Below, piece by piece: positions 12,362 through 24,389 of a stretch of 64,000 nt of DNA (position 1 is its first letter; each line of letters begins with the position of its first letter). The notes beneath the pieces are model-generated. The model was not told the origin of the DNA, made no database searches, and saw only the letters and a program-made list of their open reading frames with translations. Source of the stretch: Lunularia cruciata (taxonomy: Eukaryota; Streptophyta; Marchantiopsida; Lunulariales; Lunulariaceae); the NCBI GenBank assembly GCA_948567375.1, contig OX419757.1, forward strand, positions 45,446,001 to 45,510,000. Reading direction: 5' to 3'. Both the position numbers and the translations under genes were made by a program.

Positions 12362-13003
12362 GCTGTACTATCGTTCTCCTGGTCAAAGGAAAGTATATAT
12401 AGAACATTATCTTACAACATCGTCGGTCTAACATACGATGAAGTAACCGGTTACAGCCGTACTTGGAATCTTCAGGGAGCTATCACAATCTCTCGTAAGA
12501 GTTGCGGAAACCGAAGAGCAAATAAGGAGAATCCAGAGAGTTTCCAGGTTTTGTTCGATCTAGGATAAAATGTGTTCGTCTGAATACGTCAAGTATTCAA
12601 TTAACTCGAAGATGCAATGTCAAGCGCCACACACGTACTCGTGATCCTGTAGAGTGATGGAATTGATATCGATATGCGCAGTACGTTTCTGCACTGTGTT
12701 TCTGTCGACTTCAAGTGAAGTAAGCTTGAAATTCAGATAAATCAAGTTGTGTCCTCGCTCAATCATTTACTTTCACTCCAGCACAATGGCAAGAAAGGTG
12801 CATTCGATCTCGATATTGACGTTGTTGATCTGCGTATACGCATTCATAAGTATCCGCGGCTTGATCTGCCAAGATGTGTGTGTGTGATCATTGTCGAGCA
12901 ATACATTTGTAATGCAGAGGAAAGGCCCATGACGTCCAAGCAAATAAGCATGGGCTACCGAAGGAAATTGTGAAGCAATTTATAGTATTCGGTCTACCAT
13001 TCT
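12362..13003. other. Low-copy island 1, downstream of the plantacyanin relic
   Basis: No recognised gene. A 225-bp ORF at 12749-12973 has no familiar motif. The last five bases, TTCTG (12999-13003), form the left target duplication of the large copia insertion. Confidence 0.4.
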
Positions 13004-13166
13004 GTGTAAGAAAATGAAATAGACAGGGAGATTAGCTTCTAATAACCTCTGAATAGGGATTAAGTAGGAAATACACAAGCTCCAGTCAAGGTTGATTGAC
13101 ATAACTGATGAGTTATGCCAATCAACTGATGACAAATGTTCTATTACCTGTCATGCTAATATAACA
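13004..13166 (-). repeat. 3' LTR of copia 2
   Basis: TG...CA in plus reading. Homologous along its length to 56037-56190 (shared blocks AGATTAGCTTC, AATAGGGATTAA, GATTGACAT, GATGACAAATGTTC). Adjoins the polypurine tract on its inner side and the low-copy island on its outer side. Confidence 0.8.
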
Positions 13167-13184
13167 CTCCACTCCACTCCCTCT
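13167..13184 (-). other. Polypurine tract of copia 2
   Basis: The minus strand reads AAGAGGGAGTGGAGTGGAG directly before the LTR start TGTTATATTAG. This is the expected site for plus-strand DNA priming and fixes this LTR as the 3' one. Confidence 0.7.
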
Positions 13185-13499
13185 TAGTTATAATCTTTTA
13201 ATAAACAATATTGCTTTGCTGTCAACATGAATAAAATCATATCGTCTTTTTACTGTCAACATGAGTAAATTTATCATGCAAGTCACTAGTAAACCCTTTT
13301 CTAAATTTAGCTAAAATACAAGTAATATTGTCTTTACTATCAACTGGGAAATAACTGTATGTTTTACCTTACCTCTTTCTCTAATATAATGTAGTTAGCA
13401 CTATCATGCTGCTATGCTTTGATGGTGTGACAAGGTCGATTTCCGGTTGTGTTCACAATAGAGCTTCATTGTTTCTTCAAGGAAGCCCAAGTCGCTTAA

Positions 13500-13641
13500 A
13501 AGGTGCTTATGCCGTATGGCATCAGTTGTTGCCTTTTATCGGCCATATATTCAGCTTTAATGTGGGTTAGAAGGTGCTTATGCCGGACGGCTTCAGTTGT
13601 TGCTTTTGATCGGCCATATATTCAGCTTGAAAGTGGGATAG
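13500..13641 (+). repeat. 71-bp tandem duplication in copia 2 3' region
   Basis: Units 13500-13570 and 13571-13641 both begin AAGGTGCTTATGCCG and carry GGCCATATATTCAGCTT. Divergence is only a few substitutions, lower than the surrounding decay, so the duplication postdates much of it. Confidence 0.9.
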
Positions 13642-13830
13642 AGAATAAAAGTTTGCCTTTTACTTGAGCAACTTATTTTACATTAGACAAAATAAAAGAG
13701 TATTCTGTGGTGTATCTTCTTGTGTTTTGATCAAGTCGGAGTATCCATGAGTGGGAACACTTAATACGTTGTAAGTTAGCTCCTTGGAAAGCGTCCCTTG
13801 ACTGCAATCAAAACTTCTCTTGATAACTTT

Positions 13831-15100
13831 TCAGTGATTGTGCCCTTGATTTGTTATATATTTTGCAACTGAACTCACAACATAAGCCAGATCAGGCCTA
13901 GTGCTAACCCTAACCCACATTAAACTATACACAGTAATTGATATGTTAATGTTTTCATATACATTCTCTCCATGAATTATTTCAGGACAGTCTTGAAGAC
14001 TTAATTCAATCGTTGACTTAATGGGATTGTAAAAAGGTTCATAATTTTTTATATTACAATAAATAAGAATCTTTCTCAAAAATTATGCTTGAAGAAGACC
14101 GCTCTTCCTTTAGCTTATATTCTTTTAGCTTGTTGCATGCGCTGACTAATCTCTCCCATATCAATCATCTCATAACCTTGCTTGAAAGATTCTTTGGTTG
14201 AGAGGAAGATCATTATTGGCAAGAATGCAAACATCTTACAGATATCAATCATCTCATAACGTTGCTTGAAAGATTCTTTGACGGAGTGGAAAATGATTAT
14301 TGGCAAGAATGCAAACATCTTACAGATAGAGTGATAAGATGACATAATGAGAGTCAAATTGGTAGATATACAGATTAGTATAAACATCAATGAAATTATA
14401 ACCTAAACTAAATAAGAAGTGATCAAATTTTAAGTACCATTACCAATCAGATTGTTTCATGCTATTCAAAGCCTTGAAGAGTTGCCAAATTTGAGAACTA
14501 ATTATCCTTGCTTCTTGTCTTTTTATTGCTTGTGTTGTTCAAGAGTAAGAAGTCCAGAAGTAAAAACATATATATTCTTCTAGTCAATATTCCATTGGGG
14601 AACACTACTTTGATATCAAGAGCATATATGTCTAAATGATTTTGAGTTGAGAAAGCAAGAAAAGTTCAAATTATTGTCATTTGACAAGAAGAGAGTAAAT
14701 TTATATGTAATCAGTACTATGGAATCAATACCAAGAGCAACTAGTTAAAGCTTTATACATTTTCACTAGGCCTTGTACATCATATTTCTTCTTAAAAATC
14801 TCCTTATAGATTTTTTCCTTGCAACCTTGTGGTAATTTTGTGATAACACATGTTTGATTATTGTCCATAGATTTTCATCTTCATCTGTATTCTCTTGATG
14901 GTTCATCTTGTAATTTATCTTGAATTGCTTTATACCATTCAAAGAATCATTTCAATAAACAAAAACTTCATAATTTTTATGGTTAGGGTTTGATAGAGAG
15001 TAATACACTTGATGCACTAGTAGCCTCCAAAATCTCATCATATTTCTGAATTTGAGTGCAAAGTTTGGTTCCGCACATGGAGAATTTACTTGTACTCTAT
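13831..15100 (-). pseudogene. Copia 2: reverse transcriptase / RNase H relic
   Basis: The minus strand at 14079-13831 gives STRPDLAYVVSSVAKY, a decayed copia RT C-terminal motif (usual pattern CTRPD-AY-V--V-R). About 650 bp remain to the polypurine tract, the right length for RNase H, but that part is degraded. A tandem duplication at 14161-14328 interrupts the RT. The YxDD region is not readable. Confidence 0.65.
14161..14328 (+). repeat. 84-bp tandem duplication (2 copies)
   Basis: Units 14161-14244 and 14245-14328 share TCAATCATCTCATAAC, GCTTGAAAGATTCTTTG and TTATTGGCAAGAATGCAAAC. The unit is a multiple of 3, and the minus-strand reading repeats the same 28 residues (…KMFAFLPI…KESFKQ…). 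Confidence 0.88.
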
Positions 15101-16950
15101 CTTGAGAAATATGAGGTTTTGGCCTTTGATGAGAGCCTTTGGATCTATGTCGGTACTAGAGTGAGAAGACAATGATTGTACTAGTGAAGGTAATGGAAGA
15201 GGAATCTCTACAGCTATAGTCAAGTTGAAAAGAGTTGATTGAGGTAAACTAGGAGAAGTAGAAGGATTGAAACTTTTTGGATCATAGATTAAATCCAATT
15301 GAACATCTCAAGTGTAGAAAAATTCCTTATGTTTATGAGAAGTAGCATAGTGGCATGCTTTAGAAGCTTTACATCCCTCCATAGAAATATGAAATTTAGA
15401 AATCCATAATAGTTTGTAAGCCTTACTTTCTTGGTCATAATCCAAGAAAATACACTTATAAGTCTTAGAATCAAACTTCATTTGTTTGAAGATGGAACAT
15501 ATTGAAGGTGGAACATATATGTGCATATGAAATACACCCAAAAATTGTGAAGTATAGATAGATTAGGCTTATGACCATACATAAGTTAGCAAGATGTAGC
15601 ATAAGGAGAATTAGCTTTGGTAAGACTTCAATCATGTAGCAAATTTGGAGTTTGTATTGCCTTCTCCCAATAAAGCTTTGAAAGTCCTAACTCAAAAAAT
15701 ATAGAGTGGATAGATTCTACCAATATTATGCTCCTTTGCTCAACAACACAATTTTGCTACATAAAGTATAAAATATTCAATTTGCACATGATATTTTTGC
15801 CTTTACAAAAGAGATAGAATGTTATAGATCTGTATTCCTACTATTCCAATTGAGTTAAGTTTTTACATAGGTGATATATTCTTAAAATCAAGTGAAAAGT
15901 TCAAGTTGAACGTGAGAATTGTACCTTGTGTAATCATCAATGAAGATAACAAAGTATCTATGACCAATATATGTAGTAAAAGAGATAGGGCCACAAACAT
16001 TGGAGTAAATGAGAAGCAACAAAATAGTAGCTCCTACTTATGGTAAGGGAGTTTGAGTTTTCTTGCAATAAAGACAAGGTGAGCAATTAGGAAATGAAAT
16101 AGGATGTATTCAATCCATCACAACAACTAGATCTTTGTCTTGTAAAGATGAAGATGACCTTTTTTGATGTGCACAACAAGAATGATGCTATAAAGAAGTA
16201 ATTGTAGAAGATGTAATATTGGTTGGAGTAGAGATTGAAGGAGCATTAGTTGGTTGAACTATGATATAAAGTTGTTTAGAGTATAGACTGGAGCACTTTG
16301 GATGATTGAAGCATCTCTCCCAAAAAGTCTCACCCAATCTGGAGTAAGATAAAACCTTATTGTGTAGATTAACATAAGGGAAATAGTTTCCTTTAAAGAA
16401 ATTGATCCATGTAATTTTCACAATTGAAGTGCTTAATAGAGGTTCTTGTTCAACAAAGAAACTTATATCCCATCTTCTAAAATGTATGAATTCCTTGAAC
16501 AGGTGAGCTTAATAGAAATGGTCCTATAGTTTAACAGATCAAGTTTAGAATCTTTTGCCACTTAAACTTGCTGAGGTGATAAGTATTGAACATACACCCA
16601 AAAGCAAGTTTGTTGATAGATTATATGTTGAAAAGAAACAATATCAATATACTACTGATTGCCTTGAGTGATAGAAGGGAAAATATCCACTTTATATTGG
16701 AAAGCTGAGTTGTTGTAGAGTTAGATTGATTGTGTTCATTGGATCCCTTGCATCAATAATGCATTTGTGACAAATTTTGATGTAATGTTTCTTCTTTAAG
16801 AAATAATGACAAATGATAGGAAGCCATGAACAATTACCTCTAAAAGGTCTAGAGAAAGAATTCTGACCAAAAAAATCATAAGAATTTTTCTTCTATCTTC
16901 CTTTTCCTTTGCCTTTATAGAAGAAATGGAATGTTATAGATCTATAGATT
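15101..16950 (-). pseudogene. Copia 2: integrase relic
   Basis: At 15541-15308 on the minus strand KFDSKTYKCIFLDYDQESK matches the copia integrase C-terminal pattern K-D-K--KC-F-GY---SK-Y. Upstream blocks (16421-15750) are readable only in fragments with many stops. It keeps the correct order between gag and RT. Confidence 0.65.
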
Positions 16951-17750
16951 TGTATTCATAAAAAAAAGGATGTATTTCTGTTCTTGGAAGAAGATGTACA
17001 ACCTTATGTAATTGATAGAAAATAACTTTACTCTTCAAGTTCTTCATGCTTCATTCTAATCTTTTCTTGAAGAAGTACCGTAATGATATCAATGCATTTC
17101 AACATCTTCTCTAGTTGCATAAGACTGCAAAAAAGTTTTTGTAACTTGATGGAATTAACAACAAATTATGAAGCTTAGATTGTTGATCATTGACAAGATT
17201 ATTAGCAAGTACCCGTTGCTGAGAAGTCTATGAAAATTTAATATATATTTAGCAACACTATCACTCTTGTACATCTTCGTGGTTTTTAGTATATCAGCCT
17301 AGGAAAACCCTGCTGCTTATTGGCCTCTAAGGCCCTTTAGTGATAATGTTCTAAAGAAAATTAATAATTGTGATATCATTTGAAGCTTCATATATTGTCA
17401 ATGCCTCCCAAATTTCACTTGCTAGAGTATGTTAATTGATGGTGCTAATATATTCAGGAGTCATTGTTGGATTGATAGCTTGAAGAACCAAAATGTTTTT
17501 GTCAACCCATGAAAGTTGATTAGCTGCCATAGTGAGTCTGACTTCAGTACCATTAACTATTGTGAAAACCAAAAAATACCATCAACTTGAAGTAGAGACA
17601 ATGCTTCCAAGAATGGAGGAAATTTTCATTCAATTTTCAACAGTAAAATCCAATCAAATGGGAGGAGTAGATACAATGCCGTACCTTTGCATTGTTAATA
17701 CATTTTTTTCAATTCTTATGGATAAGTGAGAGGTTAGGAAGGTTGTTAAG
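16951..17750 (-). pseudogene. Copia 2: gag relic and start of leader
   Basis: From a Met at 17529 the minus strand reads MAANQLSWVDKNILVLQAIN, then ASEIWEALTIYEASND, patterns of copia gag (UBN2-type) N-termini. The plus-strand ORF at 17532-17729 lies over the leader and shows no recognised motif. The leader is cut near 17750, where unrelated sequence begins. Its other half with the primer site is at 55746-56036. Confidence 0.65.
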
Positions 17751-18498
17751 GCTAGAACTAGATTGTTCTACTTATCATTGGCTTATGATTGGCCTAGAAG
17801 CTAAGAACCCCATAGGAGGACAAGATATCATCAAAAAAAAACCATGGATCTTCTACATCTAAGGATCATGAGGACAAAGACCCTTGTAGTCATGATACTT
17901 GTGGTTGTAACTCTTGTGTACTTTGTGATTGTGACCCTTGTGAGCGTGAGTCCTCAATGATGATGCTCTTAGGTCAAAGATTGTAAACAAAGAATCCTAT
18001 GCCAAATGCCATTGGGTTGGAATATCATTGGCTAAGAACTTAATCAATCTTGAAGGATTCGAACTACCTAAATGCACCACCGCCTAGATAAAGAACAGAG
18101 ATTAATGACTATTTGAATTGGCCAAAATGCTCATATGCATGAAAAGTAGTGGTTCATCAAAGACTGAATTTCAAACTGGTTCAACCCATTGCTTGCATAG
18201 TTGTTCCTTTCAACTTAATGAATTCATGAATTTGTACATAGAGTGTTTTGAGGTTCTGTTTGCAAGAAGCAAGAACTTCATGAATTTGTACATATAATGT
18301 TTTGAGGTTTTGTTTGCAAGAAGAAAGAACTACAAACACAAAAGATTGTGTGAGTGGGTGTTTGGGTGGGCAATATCTTTCACTAGATAGATTGTGAGTG
18401 CACATGATGCTTTCAATATAAGAATGCATAGAGCATGTGGTGCACACATATTTTCATTCTTTGTTTTCTTTCATTTTTTATTTGTGAGGAAATGATGG
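17751..18498. other. Unassigned repeat-like sequence
   Basis: No protein motif recognised. Contains a 54-bp tandem duplication (18225-18278, 18279-18332; unit starts CATGAATTTGTACATA). Ends at the TGTAACACCTCAC start of element B1. Confidence 0.4.
18225..18332 (+). repeat. 54-bp tandem duplication
   Basis: Two adjacent units that begin CATGAATTTGTACATA and end GCAAGAAG(C/A)AAGAACT, differing at about five sites. Confidence 0.9.
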
Positions 18499-19215
18499 TG
18501 TAACACCTCACTTCTCCCACAACACACCTTTTTCTTTTTCTTGTGAGACTTAAGACAAGAAGAGTGTACAAATAGTCAATTATTAATTAAGATGGGAAGT
18601 AGATGATCTATTACCTTCCGCCCCAAGGGAAGTGCACCTTTTGTAGGTTTTTCATTTCAAATTCTTTATTTTTAAGCATCTATCATTTGAAGGATAAAAC
18701 AAGTGGAAGATGATGCAGAAGTACATACCATAGAAGAACTAGTAGAAGTAGAGATATATACCAAGAGTACAAAGTGTGTCACTCCAAGAAGGAAGGTTGT
18801 CAGACACAAGAACCTTTAGTGAGGAAACCCTTCATCATAGGAGATCTTTTTCCTAAAGAGAGACCTTTGCCCTAGGATGACCTTTGGCCAAAAAAAGCCA
18901 TTTGGCCTAGAAGTTCCACAAATAAATGTGGTGCTGATAGATTAATAACCACAATTAAAGACCATTTGATTGTACCAACCACATGTGCAAGTAATGGCAG
19001 CTCACCAAAGTGCAAGCCTACCAAAATTTTAAAACAATTGGGCCAACACCTTAAATATCCACCTAGGGCTTGGATTCTTTCACTTTTTGCAGAAACAACC
19101 TAAGAAAGACTAGAGGCACTTTTTTCACACTCAATGAGAAGTTTTACTTGGACCATCAAAATTTTGAGAGTATATATGTGTGAGGAGAGTTAGGAAGTGA
19201 GAAAGAGAAGTAGGA

Positions 19216-22200
19216 ATGGCAAGAGAACAGAAGGCAAAGGAAGTGGTTGCCCTTACTGCAACAAGGAGGATGAGAAGGGCACCCAAATTTATCATCAAAG
19301 CCCCAAGATTAGTTAAGTGGGGATTTTATTTTAGATAGGAATTGGTCCACAACAAGAAGTTAGAATTCTTACTATGGAATTGGGAACTGACCAATCATGC
19401 AATGTTGCATAAATCAATGATATTCAGGATCTAAGGCTAGAGAATTTGAGAGGGAGCCTCTTTGCCTAGACCAAGGAGCATTGGTGGATAGTGCGAGTGC
19501 CTAGTAATTCAACCCCAAACAACATAACTTTGGATAGTATGTGAACTCACCCAAACTTCACAATTGTCTAAGTTTAAGGCCACTTTCAAGGACAAGAAGA
19601 TCAACAATGGTTGGTCTGTTCTAAGTATGAAGGATCATGCAAGGAGGATTCTAGTCAAATCAGTCATGAAGTTGTTCAATTTCAAAGAAACAACCTACTT
19701 GAACAATAGCTAGACAATCTTCTTTGAGTATTTATACCAAGGAAAGCCTATGAATGGCCAACAATGTTCTAGGTGAGGGCAAAAGAACTTGTGGGACAAA
19801 TGAATGAGAAAGAAAGAGGGACTTTGATGTCTCCTTTTGTCATCTATTTCTACTTGGGGAATTACTACCCGTAGAAGAGGAGAAGAAGTACATGGACAAG
19901 TTCTTCCTTGTAGGGCATTTTGACAAACCCAAGGGACAAGCACTAATGGTACAAAAGTACTTAGAGGCAAATGTAGAATTTTCTTGCACAAGAAATTATG
20001 TGTAGGTAAAAGAAGCCTACAACACCTTGGCCTTTGAGAAGTAGAGGCAACAAGAGATTGCCACGGGGCCAATACTTAGGAAATGACCCCCAATTCCATC
20101 TAGGCCAAACGAAAAGGTGACAAAGAGGATGAGGAAGATCCTCATGGAAGAAGAAGAGGAGGACAATAAAGAGAAAGCCTAGGATGAAGGTGGCATTGGG
20201 CCACAACCAGATCCCATCCCAACAGCCAATGAATAATCTTTTGCAAGGACTATATTCCCATTGGACAAAAGATGCGGCCAAAGAATAAGGTGGAAAAGTA
20301 CAATCTACCCTAGCTCAAACCCCTCCAAGAACAAAAAAATTGCAAAAGAAAGAGTGAATGCTATGCCCTAAAATATATGATTGAGCCAAGCATTCTAGCC
20401 CAAAGAAGAGTATGGCATAGGGTTTTATGATGATAAAATCTCCTTATTCCCACCCTTTGGAGAAGTGGAGCTAAGGGAGGAAGGAGTCCTTCATGCTAAA
20501 GAAGTGCTCAAGGCAAAAGATGCTGGCTCCTACCATGACAAGGAAGGATATCAGGCCAAAGTTGGATTTTGGAGAAGAGACAACAAAAAAGACAAAAGGT
20601 TGTCCAAGACAAAGGTACTAACCACAATAGAACTAGTATGCAAGCGGTAAAAACCAACCATCTTCAACAAGATAGAGAGAGAGGAGAGTGAAACCTTGGC
20701 TTTGTTTAAAATAATAAGAGGGGAGAGTTCATGCAAGAAGGAGACTAGGCCAATTGTGGTAGTGCCACTTTCTCAATTGGTGGTATACAAGGTCAGCCCA
20801 GCCTTGGAATTAATAGAGCAACTCCTTGTAATACAAATAGCTAGACATATCATCTAGAGTTGAAAATTGGCTTTGTAACATCTGGAAGAATGTTGTGTAT
20901 GATGGGCTAGGTAGATAAGATAGAGATGTCACCAAAAGAGTACTTGTACTAATAGGGCAAGAGCCAAAAATAACTTGAATTTGTAATACCAAAAGCTAGA
21001 CATATTATCTAGAGATGGAAATTGGCTTGGTAAGATTTAGAAGGATATTATGCATGATAGGCTAGGTAGTTCAGATAGAGGTGTCACCAAAAGAGGACTT
21101 CTACTAATAGGGCAAGAGCCAAAAATAACCTAGAAATGAGTCAATTTCAAAAGCCTAAACGGATAAATTAGGCCTAAAAAATATGTAGATTCCCCCAAAT
21201 AGAGAAAAGGCTAGCCTTCCCTTGTCCTAGGTTTGTCTCATCCATGTGATTTGAAGATTCCTACAAGAAGATTCCCTAAAGATTCCCTCCAGTCAAAGTT
21301 GGGTTGACCAACCAGATATGATCAGAACTAACATGTCACCCATGCATGCAACCAATGTAAGGGAAGAGCTTGCTTACAAGTCACCAATCCATGTATCTGA
21401 TCCAAGGGTGCAGCTTCCTTTGGAGGTGTCCCCTTTGGAGGTGTTATATAATATAGTCAAGCTGCTCTGTTGGGGCATCAGAGGTTGAGAGTGAAATTGT
21501 GTGTTTCTCTTCAGGTCTCCTATCCTCAAAATATTACACTACTCCTCACATCAATAGAGTCTCATGAGAAAATCATAGGTTATGTCATCCTCATCAATCA
21601 CCTTGATTGCATGGTGCAAGAAGTAAACATGGAGAGGATCAAGGCAAGAGATGAGTTGAAAGAAGCTTGTGCCCAACAATTGGTAATGGGTAACCAGAGC
21701 AATGACTTAGCATAAGAGGCAGCCAAGCTCAAGGAAGAAGGCACAACCTTAGAAAAGAAGGCTTTGGAGGAAAGGATGATGAGGCAAAAGACATCCAAAT
21801 TGAAGGAAGAAGAAATAGGCCTTTACCTTGAGGAACAGGTAAAGACCCAAGCAAAAGAGATTGTTGCACTTAATAGAGAAGTGGAAAAGTTAAAGGTGTC
21901 CGCAGTAGCAATGGAAGTTTGTCATCAAGAGGAATTGCAAGTAGCCGACATCCAAATGAAGTAGCTTTCAAAAAGTCTTAAGCAAAAGTTGGACAAATGA
22001 TATACAAGGACAAGCCCCTACAATAGCTATCCAATAAATGGATTGCTCACATTTGGTAGTTTGCAGTTGCGAGTGGCCCACATCCAAGTGAAGAAGCTTG
22101 CAAAAAGTCTTAAGAAAAAGTAGGACAAATGCAAGAAGGATGGAGCAGCCATTCAAGGATAAATTGTGGTTGAGATGGAGGAAATGAAAGTCTTAAGCAA

Positions 22201-22400
22201 AAGTAAGACAAATGCAAGAATGATCAAGCAGCCATTCAAAGAGAAATTGTGGTTGAGATAGAGGAAAGTTGGACTATTTTGGCAAGGATGTAGATGGCAT
22301 GAGATCATCTTGAGGAGATTTCAAAGAAGGTACTGGAGGCCTCCTAGGAGAAATTGAAGGCTCAAGACTCAATATCCCAAGCGCATGCATTGACAACAAA
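19216..22400 (+). pseudogene. B1 ORF: conserved domain plus coiled-coil protein, broken
   Basis: N-terminal half holds the domain shared by the A, B and C subfamilies. Readable words are NNGWSVLSMKD, VKSVMKLFNFKETTYLNN, then after shifts FFEYLYQGKPMNG and VIYFYLG. C-terminal half (after the inserted LTR) is Lys/Glu/Gln-rich and coil-like, for example LKEEEIGLYLEEQVKTQAK near 21800-21860. The same order is seen on the minus strand in B2 (41200-39300). No gag/pol motif. Function unknown. I do not recognise it beyond being carried by a high-copy repeat family. Confidence 0.5.
20827..21538 (+). mobile_element. Solo chromovirus-type LTR inside B1
   Basis: Starts TGTAATACA and ends ATATTACA, the termini of the LTRs of the chromovirus at 41489-48520. 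ACTCCT occurs just before the start and again two bases after the end, so a target duplication is likely. The first ~150 bp are duplicated in tandem: 20827-20976 and about 20977-21130 both contain AGCTAGACATAT and GCAAGAGCCAAAAATAAC. B1 coding resumes beyond it. Confidence 0.72.
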
Positions 22401-24023
22401 GATATACATAGACGATCCCCTACAATAAGGTATCCAAGAAATTGATTGCTCACATCTAGTAGTCTTTGGTCATCATTTGGAATCTGCTCATCCTTCTAGA
22501 TTTTCTGCAATAGGGTTTGAACTCCAGATCTCTAGTTCCTAGATTAGTGCCCTAGCCAATTGATCCACCTTCACTTGTTGTTCGAGTGATTGGTCAATTG
22601 ACACTTATACACATGTAGCTTTGGCTAGGAGAGGCAATTTGATCCCATCCTTGGTGATCTTAGTATTTTAGGAATAGGTAGACACTCTTATGATTTAAAA
22701 TGCCAAATGGTGGTAGAGTTAGTCCAATATTGATTTATGATTTTGAAGGTTTTTTTAGACTTCTTGTGATTGGACTTCCTCTATTCTCTACTTTTTGTTT
22801 CTGTGAGGTGCCTTGAGTTTAGAGCTTTGGTGCTTTTATATATTCTTGGAGTGAGGTTGGAGTGATGACCAGTTATACTACCTATTTTTCTCTCCAATGA
22901 GGTAAGAAGTGATGACTTGTAGACCATGAGAATGTGTGTTATGATGGTAGGTTACAAGTTGACCTTTCACTTAATGTAGTTATCATAGTAAGAACTACAC
23001 TAGTGAGTGGTGTTCAATTGGTGGTGGAACTGGTGTTAGCACTTGGTGGTGATACTTGGTGGTGGTTATGGTTGCAATTTGAGTAACATTGTCATGATGG
23101 AACTCTTTGGGGATTCTAGAGGAGATATTGCTATAATACATAGTGGTTTTACACAAAGTGGTGCTTGGTATCAGCTTCTATCTCACATCCCATGAGGGAG
23201 GATTAACTTTGATTTGGAAGTTGATATAGGAGCTAATTCAAATGAGATTGCACTTGGTGTGTCCACACCATTGTTGTAGAGCGTGGATGAGATTTATGGA
23301 ACCTCCAAAGATCCTAAGCACTACTCTGGTATAGTGAGTACCATTGAGTTGGATGACTTCATCCAAGAGTTTGATAGTTGGTTTGATCTACAACAGATGC
23401 AAAACTCAACTTTGTTCACATCATTCATGGATGGAAGGGGTTGTTTTAGCACTTAGAAGGTTTGCCGATGGATGACTATCATGAGTTAAAGAGAGCTCAC
23501 TTGGATGAGATTGAGTTATGGTGACAATACTCATTCCTAAACTACATCTTCATTACTTCAAGCTTGGTTGCTAGGGATAGATTGGTAGTATCCACAAATT
23601 CTAGCTCTAGGAGAGTTGGTGTATCTTATGGAGGTGCACTTGTTAGAGATGGTGCTATTACAAGTGAGAGTATCGCTATAGGAGGTGGTGTAGTACCAAG
23701 GCTTAACTGCATGGTGGAGTTCTTCCAATGCTTGAAGTAAAACTACCAAGGAGTATGGATTGACAAGTTGAGGATCTTGCAAAAATTCCAATGGAAGGAT
23801 GGAGAGAGCCTATGTGATCATACACTCATTGGAGATGGTTGATTAGTTTCACTCAAGGAATTACTAAGGCCCATGCAGGCCAGTTTTGGTATAGGATCCT
23901 AGATAGGGAGTTGCAACATAGAGTATATGATGCTTTGTTGTCATAGGCTATCTCACTTACTTTGGCAGTGGTCTTTAGTTTAGGTTATCACATTGAGCTC
24001 AACTTGGTAGAGGAGAAAGTGGT

Positions 24024-24389
24024 TGTAAAAGACCAAATCCAAGGAGAGAAATAGGAGAATGGAAACTCACATTGGGGCACTTGAATGAGGGAAAACTCCG
24101 AATGTCTAGCATGAGCTTTGGCTTTGGTATTTATAGGTAGCATACAAGGCCCTTGAGAAGCTTCTCAAGAAGCTTCCTCAAACCACTTTCTTAGAGTGCA
24201 AGCCAAGTAAACTAAGAAGCTTCTCAAGAAGCTTCCTTCTAGAAGCTACTTACTTGAAGTGCAAGCTAAGCTAGCCGGGATGCTTCCTAAGAAGCTTCCT
24301 AGATACTTCTGGAATATTCTAGGCTAATTTGTCTTATGTGCTACTTCGTAAGCCCGACTAACTTCATTGCTAAACTCCATATTGTTACA
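24024..24389 (-). mobile_element. Small solo LTR 'M', copy M2
   Basis: 366 bp in plus reading TGTAAAAGACC...ATTGTTACA, that is TG...CA with TGTAA/TTACA ends. Flanked by GTGGT (24019-24023) and GTAGT (24390-24394), a 5-bp duplication with one change; P1 gag continues across it. Its minus strand carries five exact GAAGCTTC palindromes, a TTCTAGAA, and a perfect GAA-nn-TTC-nn-GAA trimer (complement of 24307-24319, TTCTGGAATATTC). These lie upstream of a TATA box, CTATAAATACC (complement of about 24127-24137). Confidence 0.85.
24140..24320 (-). promoter_or_regulatory. Heat-shock-element-like GAA/TTC array of M2
   Basis: Exact GAAGCTTC units in pairs separated by four bases near 24156-24176 and 24215-24235, plus one at about 24290. 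A TTCTAGAA core is at about 24237-24244. The perfect three-unit TTCTGGAATATTC is at 24307-24319. This matches the nGAAnnTTCnnGAAn consensus known for heat-shock factor binding. Heat response itself is inference. Confidence 0.6.

Larger units (their letters stand above)
18499..22450 (+). mobile_element. ORF-bearing LTR-like element, subfamily B (copy B1)
   Basis: Starts TGTAACACCTCACTTC at 18499. After about 0.7 kb there is a TATA-like GAGTATATATGTG (about 19167) and a Met at 19216 (MAREQKAKEVVALTATRRM). Coding then runs, with stops and shifts, to about 22400. The 18800-18960 promoter part matches the reverse complement of 48560-48690 (copy B2). Interrupted at 20827-21538 by a solo chromovirus LTR. 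Between 21950 and 22270 a ~110-bp coding segment is repeated about three times (CAAAAAGTCTTAAG phrase). The 3' end is not defined: P1 sequence takes over near 22450. Confidence 0.55.
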
